NCBI RefSeq assembly: GCF_965216805.1 | Contig: NZ_CBDCGN010000002.1 | Location: 434,001 to 498,000, forward strand | DNA length: 64,000 nt | DNA from: Panacagrimonas sp965216805 | Lineage (GTDB): Bacteria > Pseudomonadota > Gammaproteobacteria > Nevskiales > Nevskiaceae | Direction: 5' to 3' | In this document: piece after piece, positions 35,016 through 42,487 of the stretch | How positions within the stretch are numbered: the first letter of the stretch is position 1 | How the letters are laid out: each line of letters starts with the position of its first letter | Notes under the pieces: model-generated | What the model was told of the DNA's origin: nothing | Seen by the model: the letters and a program-made list of their open reading frames with translations, nothing else | The model's database searches: none | Position numbers and translations under genes: made by a program

Positions 35016-35600
35016 ATGCACCGTCTACCGATTTTCCTGGTCCTGGCCGCGCTGAGCGGTTGCGCCAGCCTGCAGCCGGCGCCGCCGCCGGCCCCGAGTG
35101 CGCAGTTCGTGGTGCCGGAAGGCAGCGAGTTCGTCTCCAACCTGTTTGGTTATTCTCAGGCTGTACGTGTCGGGCCGTGGATCATGGTCTCGGCGCAGCC
35201 GGGATACGACGTGGACAAGCGTGGCTTTCCGGAGACCCTGGCGGAGCAGGCGGCGATGGCATTCAAGAATCTGGCACTGGTGCTGGCCGCTTCGGGGGCC
35301 ACGCTGAACGATGTCGTCTCCCTCGCCAGCCATCAGACCGACATGGAGCAGTTTCCGGAAGTGGTGGATGCGCGCAACGAGGCCTTCGGCGAGCATCGCC
35401 CGACCTGGACTGCGGTAGGCGTGTCGGCACTGCCGCTGGCCGCGATGCAGTTTCAGATCAGCGCCACGGCTTATGTCGGTCCTGGGGGCGTGCAGGGCGC
35501 TGCCCCACCAGCTGCCGTCGCACCGGCTGCGGGGAACGAGACCCTGGAATCAGCCGAACAAGGCAATCCGCCGCGCTTCTTCAATCGGCCGGGGTATTGA
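35016..35600 (+). CDS. RidA/YjgF-like lipoprotein
   Basis: The 194-aa protein has a lipoprotein signal (ALSGC, lipid-modified Cys about residue 16), a Pro/Ala linker, then a RidA-fold domain (residues about 35-155; GFPETLAEQAAMAFKNLALVLAASGATLNDVVS), and an Ala-rich tail. Classic RidA proteins are cytosolic imine deaminases needing a conserved Arg in the PARSxxxV motif; here that segment reads PTWTAVGVSAL, so the Arg is absent. Enzymatic deamination is therefore doubtful, and the export signal makes a cell-envelope role likely. ATG 35016 follows AGGAAAG. Confidence 0.8.
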   Translation: MHRLPIFLVLAALSGCASLQPAPPPAPSAQFVVPEGSEFVSNLFGYSQAVRVGPWIMVSAQPGYDVDKRGFPETLAEQAAMAFKNLALVLAASGATLNDVVSLASHQTDMEQFPEVVDARNEAFGEHRPTWTAVGVSALPLAAMQFQISATAYVGPGGVQGAAPPAAVAPAAGNETLESAEQGNPPRFFNRPGY

Positions 35601-35603
35601 CGA

Positions 35604-36068
35604 TCACGCGGCGGTCTTGCGCAACCAGCCACCGTCGGCGGCCTGTTCGAACACATTGAGTTCGTAACCGCGTTCCTTGTAGTAGCGATAACGGTCGCGC
35701 GATTGCGCGCGTCGCGCAGGGTCTTCGGACACCACCTCCAGCACGCGTTCGAAGCTGGAGAACCAGGCGGGCACGCCCTCGGCCAAATTGACCAGAATGC
35801 TGCGATGACTGTCGGGAGGCTCCGCTCCACCGATCAGTACCGGCGGAATTGGATCTTCGATCGGTGACCCCGGGTGGTGACGTTCGTGCGGCACGAAGCC
35901 GCCCTGGCGGAAGCTCCATAGGGCTCCGTCCACGGCGTCGGCGGCGGCGGGGTCGGGCGCGTGCACATAGAGGCGATGACCGGCGCCTACCGCTTTCTCG
36001 CACAGACGGCAAGCGGCGGCCACCGCACCGCCGCCGTCCGACAGCAGATAGAAGTCGATCCGCGTCAT
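35604..36068 (-). CDS. holC: DNA polymerase III subunit chi
   Basis: HolC links the clamp loader to single-strand binding protein. The 154-aa protein begins MTRIDFYLLSDGG and has the family features CRLCEKA, LWSFRQGGFVPHE and the YRYYKERGYELNVFEQ C-terminus. It follows pepA on the minus strand by about 6 bp, an arrangement common in gammaproteobacteria. Its stop is only 3 bp from the convergent lipoprotein gene. Confidence 0.92.
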   Translation of the reverse strand: MTRIDFYLLSDGGGAVAAACRLCEKAVGAGHRLYVHAPDPAAADAVDGALWSFRQGGFVPHERHHPGSPIEDPIPPVLIGGAEPPDSHRSILVNLAEGVPAWFSSFERVLEVVSEDPARRAQSRDRYRYYKERGYELNVFEQAADGGWLRKTAA

Positions 36069-36074
36069 GTCGGG

Positions 36075-37589
36075 TCAGTCTTCGCTCTGCCGCGCCGCCA
36101 GGTTGAGCAGGTACTGCACCAGCAGCGGCACCGGTCGACCGGTGGCTTTCTTGCCGATCCAGGCGGTGCCGGCGATATCCAGGTGCGCCCATTTCATCTT
36201 GCGGGTGAAGCGGTGCAGGAAGGTGGCGCCGATAATGGCGCCGCCCTCGCGGCCATTCTTGGTAGCGATGTTGGCGATGTCGGCGCACTCGCTCTTGATG
36301 TGGTCATCGTATTCCGGCCACAGCGGCAGTTCCCACACGCGGTCGCCGATCTGTTCGCCCGCCTGGGTCAGGGCACGTGCCAGTCCGGCGTTGTTGGCAA
36401 ACAGGCCGCTGGGATAGCCGCCGAGTGCGACGACGCAGGCGCCGGTGAGCGTCGCCATGTCGATGCACACCGCGGGATCGAATTCGCGCTCCACGTAGGT
36501 CAGCGCATCGGCCAGGATGAGCCGGCCCTCGGCATCGGTGTTGAGGACCTCGATGGTGATGCCGGCCATGCTGGTCACCACGTCGCCAGGCTTGACCGCC
36601 TGGCCATCCGGCAGATTCTCCGACGCCGCCACCACGCCCACCAGGTTGATCGGCAGCTCCAGTTCCTGCACGGCCTTGAAGGTGCCCAGCACCGCCGCCC
36701 CGCCGCACATGTCGAACTTCATCTCGTCCATCTGCGCAGCGGGCTTGATGCTGATGCCGCCGGCGTCGAAGGTCAGCCCCTTGCCGACCAGCGCCACCGG
36801 CTTTTCGCCTTTCGGGCCGTTGAGATACTCCAGCACGATCAGTTTGGCCGGCTGCCGACTGCCGGCCGACACGGACAGCAGGGAGCCCATGCCGAGCTGC
36901 TGCATGTCCGCCTCTTCCAGCACCCGGACCTTGACGCCCTTGCGGGAAGCCAGCGCCTGGGCGGTTTCGGCCAGATAGGTCGGGGTGCAAAGATTGCCGG
37001 GCAGATTACCCAGATCTTTAGCCAGCGCCTGACCGACGCCGATGGCCAGCGCATCGCGCATACCGGCTTCGCCAGCCGGAAGGTCGGAGCGGCGCGGCAC
37101 ATCGAAGGTCAGGCGTTCGAGCTTGTAGCTGGGCAAATCTTCGCGCGCCTGCTCTCCGCGGCAGGCGTCGAAGCGGTAGTACTCCGCCTGCGTGGCGAGC
37201 AATGCCTGCAGCACGTTCCAGCGGAAATCGCGGCCCTTGATTTCCTGATGGGTGAGAAAGTTGACCGCGTCGATCGAGCCGGTGTTGCGCAACGCACTGC
37301 TGCTTGCCGCGATCGCCTTGCGGAAAGCGGCTTCGTCGAACCCGCGTTCGCGTCCCAGTCCCACCAGCATCACGCGGTCCGCGAAAGTACCCGGTACGTT
37401 GTGCAGGACCAGTGACTGGCCGAGTTTGCCGTCCATATCGCCGCGACGCATGACGCTGCCGACGGCGCCACCCGACGCGCGGTCGATGATCTCGGCCATC
37501 GTCGTCGGGCTGCGGCGTTCGAATATGCCCACAATCACACAGGCAACGCGCTGCTTTTCGGGGTTGCCGCTCTTGACGAAATATTCCAT
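36075..37589 (-). CDS. pepA: Leucyl aminopeptidase (M17 family)
   Basis: PepA is a cytosolic hexameric two-metal aminopeptidase; homologues also act as DNA-binding proteins. The 504-aa protein contains the signature NTDAEGRLILADAL and metal-binding segments VGKGLTFDAGG, MKFDMCGGA and DMATLTGA. ATG 37589 was chosen because AAGGAAG lies just upstream; ATG 37604 would add five residues. It is divergent from lptF and probably co-transcribed with holC. Confidence 0.95.
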   Translation of the reverse strand: MEYFVKSGNPEKQRVACVIVGIFERRSPTTMAEIIDRASGGAVGSVMRRGDMDGKLGQSLVLHNVPGTFADRVMLVGLGRERGFDEAAFRKAIAASSSALRNTGSIDAVNFLTHQEIKGRDFRWNVLQALLATQAEYYRFDACRGEQAREDLPSYKLERLTFDVPRRSDLPAGEAGMRDALAIGVGQALAKDLGNLPGNLCTPTYLAETAQALASRKGVKVRVLEEADMQQLGMGSLLSVSAGSRQPAKLIVLEYLNGPKGEKPVALVGKGLTFDAGGISIKPAAQMDEMKFDMCGGAAVLGTFKAVQELELPINLVGVVAASENLPDGQAVKPGDVVTSMAGITIEVLNTDAEGRLILADALTYVEREFDPAVCIDMATLTGACVVALGGYPSGLFANNAGLARALTQAGEQIGDRVWELPLWPEYDDHIKSECADIANIATKNGREGGAIIGATFLHRFTRKMKWAHLDIAGTAWIGKKATGRPVPLLVQYLLNLAARQSED

Positions 37590-37891
37590 GGCTTCCTTTT
37601 TCATGACGAGTGCCGCGGGGCGCTTATTTGTTCGAGTCCAGGATCGCGAATCTGCCCCAAATTGAAATCCTTGCAGGGCCGAGACCGGCAAGGACGCGTC
37701 AAAGTTCAACGGTGGCGGCCGGGCCGCCGATATTATCCGGTTTGCGTGGAATTCATTCGTTCTGTCGGAGGCAGCGGCGACTAAAAACTTTCTGCGGTGC
37801 GCTTGCGAACCGGGGCAGACCGGTGGCGTCCAAGGGCTGCGGGCATTTGCCGATTAAACTTGTGTTTTCGACCGCCGGACTCTCGCTCCCG
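37590..37891. other. Intergenic region between divergent pepA and lptF
   Basis: About 300 bp without a credible gene. It must hold the promoters for pepA (leftward) and lptF (rightward). AT-richer patches occur near 37740-37800 and 37850-37880, but I could not assign promoter hexamers with confidence. A frame extending lptF upstream to 37610 exists but lacks the family N-terminus. Confidence 0.6.
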
Positions 37892-38980
37892 ATGCTGCGT
37901 AGCACCCTAGACCGATATCTGCTGCGCGAAACGCTGGCCGCAACTTTGGCGGTCACCCTGGTCCTGCTGGCCATCATGCTGTCGGCACGCTTCGCGCGCT
38001 TCCTGGCGGCGGTCGCCACCGGCGATCTGCCGCGCGATCTGCTGGCACTGGTGGTGGGCCTTTCCAGTCTGCAGTACCTGGTGCTGCTGCTGCCGGCCGC
38101 CTTGTTGCTGGCGGTGATGCTGACTCTGGGCCGGCTCTACAAGGACAGCGAGATCGCCGCGATGATGGGTTGCGGTGTCAGCCTGGGCGGGCTTTATCGG
38201 CCGTTTCTCGGTTTGTCGGTGCTGATGGCGATCATCACCGCCTGGCTGGCGTTCGACGCCGGCCCGTGGGCCGGCCGGCAGGTCGACTTCATCTCCAAGG
38301 ACGCCCGCCGACTGGTGCAGTACACGCCGTTCGAACCGGGGCGATTTCGTGAAGTCGGCGGCGGGCGCGCCGTGTTCTACACCGAGCAACTCGATGCCAC
38401 GGGCGAAAAGCTCACCACGGTGTTCGCCCGAATTCAGGAAGACGATTCGGAAAGCGTGGTCATCGCCAGCGAAGGACGGCAGGTGATCGACACCCAAACC
38501 GGGGAGCGCCACGTGACGCTTTACGGGGGCTGGCGCTACGCCGGCACGCCGGGTCAGGCCAGCTTCGAGGTCGTGCGATTCGAGGAGTTCGAAACGCGCA
38601 TCACCCCACCAGACTTTGTCTACGCCAGCAGCAAGCGCAAGCTGTCGACGACCGCGGACCTGTGGGCTTCGGACGACCCCGAAGACCAGGCCGAACTGGC
38701 CTGGCGGGTGGCGGCGCCGGTATCGGTGCTGGTGCTCGGCCTGCTGGCGGTACCGCTGGCACATCTGCGTCCGCGGCAGGGGCGTTACGGCAAGCTGGTG
38801 ATCGGTATCGTGCTGTACCTGCTCTACTCGAATCTGCTCGGTCTGGGGCAGGCCTGGATCGCCAAGGGGCAGGTGCCGCCCTGGATCGGGTTGTGGTGGG
38901 TGCATCTGTTGTTCGGGGCAGGTGCGCTGTGGTTGTTCGCGCGGCGCCAGGGCTGGTGGCAGCGGGGCGCGCGGACATGA
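37892..38980 (+). CDS. lptF: LPS export ABC transporter permease LptF
   Basis: LptF, with LptG and the LptB ATPases, extracts lipopolysaccharide from the inner membrane. The 362-aa protein begins LDRYLLRETLAATLAVTLVL and has three N-terminal membrane segments, a large periplasmic jellyroll domain (about 130-265) and three C-terminal segments with AWRVAAPVSVLVLGLLAVPL. Its stop overlaps the lptG start (ATGA). Divergence from pepA is conserved in gammaproteobacteria. Confidence 0.95.
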   Translation: MLRSTLDRYLLRETLAATLAVTLVLLAIMLSARFARFLAAVATGDLPRDLLALVVGLSSLQYLVLLLPAALLLAVMLTLGRLYKDSEIAAMMGCGVSLGGLYRPFLGLSVLMAIITAWLAFDAGPWAGRQVDFISKDARRLVQYTPFEPGRFREVGGGRAVFYTEQLDATGEKLTTVFARIQEDDSESVVIASEGRQVIDTQTGERHVTLYGGWRYAGTPGQASFEVVRFEEFETRITPPDFVYASSKRKLSTTADLWASDDPEDQAELAWRVAAPVSVLVLGLLAVPLAHLRPRQGRYGKLVIGIVLYLLYSNLLGLGQAWIAKGQVPPWIGLWWVHLLFGAGALWLFARRQGWWQRGART

Positions 38981-40050
38981 GGCTCTGGTTCGGGCGCCTG
39001 GACCGCTACGTGATGACGGCCATCCTGGGCCTGAGTGCCGTCGTCGGGCTGGGACTAGTGTCGCTGTACAGCTTCATCAGTTTCATCACCGAGATCGACC
39101 AGAGCAATGATCGCCTGGGCGTGGCCCAGATATTTGTCGTGACCCTGCTGACCATGCCGGCCGGTCTGTACCTGCTGATGCCGTTGGTGGCCATGCTTGG
39201 AACCTTGCTGGGCGTGGGCCAGCTGGCGACCCAAAGCGAGATCACTGCGATGCGCGCTGCCGGCTACTCCAACCTGCGGCTGGGTCGCGCCGCACTGATC
39301 GCCGGCCTGTTTCTGGGTTTGCTGGCGATGGCGCTGGGCGAAAGCGTGGCGCCGCTTGGGCAACAGGCGGCCGAGCGCATGAAGTCTGGTGTGCGCGCCG
39401 ACAACCTCGACGACACCGGCGTGGGCCCGGTGTGGCTACGCGATGGAGCCGACTTCTATTACATCCGCCGTCTGCAGGCCGACGATCGCTTTGCCGATGC
39501 CGAGATCTACCGCTTCGACGACGAGCTGAACCTCAACTCCATACTCTCGGTCGACGGCGCCAGCTACGACGCCGGGAACTGGCAGTTCGAAGGCGTGGTG
39601 GAGACCCGTTTCGAGGCATCGGCCGTGCACGTGGAACGCCGGGCGACGCAGATCTGGCCCAGCGGTATCGAGCCGGAGGTGTTGGAGCTGTACGTGCTGG
39701 AAGCCGACACCTTGTCGGCGGCGGGTTTGATGCGGCTGATCGGCTACCTGGACAGCAACGGGCTGGATACTCGCGAGCAGCAACTGGAGCTTTGGCGCAA
39801 GTTTGTGGCGCCGCTGACCGTCATGGCCATGGTGTTGTTCGCGGTGCCGTTCGTGTTCGGGCCGACGCGCGGCGGTGGCGCCGGCCAACGACTGCTGATC
39901 GGCGTGTTGGTGGGTATCGGGTTCCATCTGCTCAACGAGATTTCCGCCAATTTCGGGGCGCTTTACGGCTGGCCAGCGCCTGTCGCGGCGGGCCTGCCCA
40001 CTGCCTTGCTGATGGCAGTGGGAACCGCCAGGCTGGGTTTCGCCCGCTAG
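38977..40050 (+). CDS. lptG: LPS export ABC transporter permease LptG
   Basis: The 357-aa partner of LptF has the same layout: N-terminal LDRYVMTAILGLSAVVGL, membrane segments to about residue 110, the periplasmic jellyroll, and C-terminal KFVAPLTVMAMVLFAVPFVFGPTRGG. ATG 38977 overlaps the lptF stop. Its own TAG stop (40048-40050) coincides with the left edge of an inverted-repeat element, so the element begins exactly at the end of the gene. Confidence 0.95.
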   Translation: MRLWFGRLDRYVMTAILGLSAVVGLGLVSLYSFISFITEIDQSNDRLGVAQIFVVTLLTMPAGLYLLMPLVAMLGTLLGVGQLATQSEITAMRAAGYSNLRLGRAALIAGLFLGLLAMALGESVAPLGQQAAERMKSGVRADNLDDTGVGPVWLRDGADFYYIRRLQADDRFADAEIYRFDDELNLNSILSVDGASYDAGNWQFEGVVETRFEASAVHVERRATQIWPSGIEPEVLELYVLEADTLSAAGLMRLIGYLDSNGLDTREQQLELWRKFVAPLTVMAMVLFAVPFVFGPTRGGGAGQRLLIGVLVGIGFHLLNEISANFGALYGWPAPVAAGLPTALLMAVGTARLGFAR

Positions 40051-40283
40051 CCCGCATTTCTCTCGGGTGGATCGAGCGATGGCTGTATGTCGAGGACATG
40101 CAGGGCGCCGGGGTGGAGCGAACCCGGGGCGAGTGAACCGCAAGCCCTGCGCGCCGCAGGCAGGCCAGCGCCGATCCAGCCGGAGAATCCTCCCGACAGG
40201 TCGTTTCCGAACCCAGCTCCGGGAACGCCGTGAGGATGGGAAGTGGCAAGGGATTCTGCGGCGACCCGTGGGAAATGCGGGCT
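40049..40283 (+). repeat. MITE-like structured repeat, copy A
   Basis: The element has perfect 12-bp terminal inverted repeats, AGCCCGCATTTC at 40049 and GAAATGCGGGCT ending at 40283. Long blocks match the opposite-strand copy at 42277-42487, including GATGGCTGTATGTCGAGGAC and GCAAGGGATTCTGCGGCGAC. The centre differs in sequence from copy B but can also form a long hairpin (CAGGGCGC with GCCCTGCG). The left flank is CTAG and the right flank CTGG. No protein is encoded. The rest of the lptG to sugar dehydrogenase gap holds nothing else I recognise. Confidence 0.75.
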
Positions 40284-40322
40284 GGGGGTTCGGCATCTTT
40301 CCCGCGGCAGTCCGGGCAGCAG

Positions 40323-41492
40323 CTAGGGCGCGTCGGTCTCTTCGCCCACCAGTCGGTACAGCATGCCGTCGTAAGCGGTGACCAGAATCTCGCCGTCCGG
40401 ATCGAAGCCGAAGCTGCTTGGGTTGGGCAGGCTGCCGATCTCCACATTGCCGGTTGCCACGCCGCCGGCCTCGGTCAACACCCAGACCCGGCCGCTGATG
40501 AAGTCGCCGTAGACGTAGCGACCCACCAGGGAGGGCAGCGCGCGCCCGCGATACACCACCCCGCCGGTGACGCTGCGACCCTGGGAGCGTGGATAGGTGA
40601 ACACGGGCGCCACGAACTCGGTGAACGCCACATCGTCCGGGTTGACGTTGGAGCGAGTGCCTTCGTAAAGGCGCCAGCCGTAGTTGCCGCCGCGCTGGAT
40701 CAGATCGATCTCCTCCTGGCTGCCCTGACCGACATCGCCCGCCCACAGGCGCCCGTCGGCGCTGTCGAACGACATCCGGAACGGATTGCGCAGGCCGTAG
40801 GCCCAGATCTCGCCGCGCGCGCCGGCGGTGTTCACGAAGGGATTGTCGGCGGGAATGCTGCCGTCGCTTGCGATGCGCAGAATCTTGCCGAGCAGATTGC
40901 CCAGATTCTGTGCGTTGTTCTGCGGGTCGTTGGCGCTGCCACCGTCGCCCGAGGCCACATAAAGACGTCCCTCCGGTCCGAATGCCAGCGCGCCGCCGTT
41001 GTGATTGCTGAAGGGCTGCGAGAAGCGCAGCAACTGCACCTCGCTGGACACATCGGCGACGCGGGTGATGCGGTCGGCGGTGAAACGGGCGACCACTGAA
41101 TCGCCGGTGTCAGCGTTCGGATTGACGTTGGCGTTGTAATAGACGTAGACGTGACCGTTGCTGGCATAGTCGGGATCGAACGTCAGGCCCAGCAGGCCTT
41201 GTTCGCCGGCGGCGCGGGTGCGGTCGCGCAGGTCCAGGAAGGTCGGCGCCGCCGAGGCCGTCTCATCGCTGGCATCGAACACACGGATCAGGCCGCCTTG
41301 CTGGGCCACATACAAATGCGTGTCGTCGCCGGGCGCAGCGCTGATCGCCAGCGGCGAGTCGAAGCTCAAGCCGGGATACGCCGGCTGCAATGCCAGCTGC
41401 TGATCGATAGGCGGCTCACCGAATCCGCCACTGCCGCCACCGCCGCACGCGCACAGCATGGCCGCGAGCAAGAGCACACCGGGTTTGTACAT
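40323..41492 (-). CDS. PQQ-dependent sugar dehydrogenase-like lipoprotein
   Basis: The 389-aa protein has a lipoprotein signal (lipobox LCAC at about residue 14, then a Gly-rich linker) and a six-bladed propeller related to soluble aldose dehydrogenase and HHIP-like proteins. Signature segments include GEQGLLGLTFDP, SNHNGGALAFGPEGRLYVASGDGG, YGLRNPFRMSFD and GDVGQGSQEEIDLI. It probably oxidises aldoses or related compounds in the periplasm using PQQ. ATG 41492 was chosen because it starts the signal peptide. Confidence 0.87.
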   Translation of the reverse strand: MYKPGVLLLAAMLCACGGGGSGGFGEPPIDQQLALQPAYPGLSFDSPLAISAAPGDDTHLYVAQQGGLIRVFDASDETASAAPTFLDLRDRTRAAGEQGLLGLTFDPDYASNGHVYVYYNANVNPNADTGDSVVARFTADRITRVADVSSEVQLLRFSQPFSNHNGGALAFGPEGRLYVASGDGGSANDPQNNAQNLGNLLGKILRIASDGSIPADNPFVNTAGARGEIWAYGLRNPFRMSFDSADGRLWAGDVGQGSQEEIDLIQRGGNYGWRLYEGTRSNVNPDDVAFTEFVAPVFTYPRSQGRSVTGGVVYRGRALPSLVGRYVYGDFISGRVWVLTEAGGVATGNVEIGSLPNPSSFGFDPDGEILVTAYDGMLYRLVGEETDAP

Positions 41493-41623
41493 GAGGACGC
41501 TCCGAATAGGTCGACTGGACCCTGCCGAAGCATACGCAGACATGGCACTCCGCGATGCAGGCCGTCCGTCTGACCGGCGGGCCGATTGGTTAGAATGTCT
41601 CTCCGTTCCGACCGACCTAGCGC

Positions 41624-42280
41624 ATGTCGCGTACCGCACTCGTTGCCGGCCACACCGGGCTGGTGGGTCGCCAGCTGATCGCCGCCTTGGTGCTTGATCC
41701 GCGCTATGCCAGCGTCAAGGCGGTCGGCCGGCGGGCGCCTGACGTCAGCCACCCCAAGCTGGAGTTCGTGCAGACCGAGCTCGCAGAGCTGCGGCGTGTG
41801 CAGGACCGGCTGGGTGCCGACGATGCATATTGCTGCCTGGGCACGACCTTGCGTGCCGCCGGCTCCAAGACCGCATTCGAACGGGTCGACTACCACATGG
41901 TGGTGGACTTCGCGCGTGCAGCATGCGAGGCCGGCGCGCGCAGGTTCTATCTGGTGTCGTCGTTGTCGGCCAGTCCGCGATCACCGCTCTACTACAGCCG
42001 CGTCAAGGGCCGCACCGAGCAGGCGGTGATCGAGGTCGGATTCGACACCGTGCATATTCTCAGACCCTCGCTGTTGCTGGGTGCGCGCCAGGAGCATCGT
42101 CCGGGCGAAGCCATCGCGCAGAAGCTGGCGCCGCTGGTCAACCTGCTGCTTTCCGGGCCGTTGCGACGATATCGCGCGGTGCCGGCCGAGGAAGTGGCGC
42201 AGGCATTGCTGAGCTTGTCGAGCCGGGATACGACCGGGCCACACGTGCACACGTTGCCGCTGGAAGCTGAAGCCGCCTAG
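41624..42280 (+). CDS. NAD(P)-binding Rossmann protein (atypical SDR, HTATIP2-like)
   Basis: The 218-aa protein begins ALVAGHTGLVGRQLI, a glycine-rich dinucleotide motif, with YCCLGTTLRAAGSK, VDYHMVVDFARAA, SSLSAS and YSRVKGRTE as in the NAD(P)H-binding subgroup of short epimerase-like proteins. Substrate and pathway are unknown. Its TAG stop (42278-42280) lies in the CTAG flank of the downstream repeat element. It is divergent from the sugar dehydrogenase gene. Confidence 0.83.
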   Translation: MSRTALVAGHTGLVGRQLIAALVLDPRYASVKAVGRRAPDVSHPKLEFVQTELAELRRVQDRLGADDAYCCLGTTLRAAGSKTAFERVDYHMVVDFARAACEAGARRFYLVSSLSASPRSPLYYSRVKGRTEQAVIEVGFDTVHILRPSLLLGARQEHRPGEAIAQKLAPLVNLLLSGPLRRYRAVPAEEVAQALLSLSSRDTTGPHVHTLPLEAEAA

Positions 42281-42487
42281 ACCGCACTTCTCACGGGTCG
42301 CCGGAGAATCCCTTGCCATTTTCCGTCCTCGCAGCGTTCTTCGAGTTCGGTTCCGAAACAGACAGTCGGAAGATTCTCCGGCGCGTTTGGCTAGCAGGGA
42401 GTGACTCAATGTCACTCCCGGCCAAGGCCAAACGCCGTCCTCGACCTACGGCCATCGCTTGATCCCCCCGTGAGAAATGCGGGCTAG
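42277..42487 (-). repeat. MITE-like structured repeat, copy B (CTAG at both ends)
   Basis: Read on the minus strand, this element starts with CTAG CCCGCATTTCTCACGGG and ends with CCCGTGAGAAGTGCGGT CTAG, so 17-bp terminal arms match at 15 positions and an identical CTAG lies on each side. The centre contains a strong palindrome (GGGAGTGAC / GTCACTCCC within GGCGTTTGGC / GCCAAACG), and CCGGAGAATC pairs with GATTCTCCGG. The stop codons TAG of both flanking genes are formed by the two CTAG flanks. No ORF of note lies inside. Confidence 0.78.

Noticed and set aside
40049..40283. Short ORFs inside the repeat element
   Set aside because: They are not shared between the two copies; conservation is at the level of ends and foldable structure, not protein.
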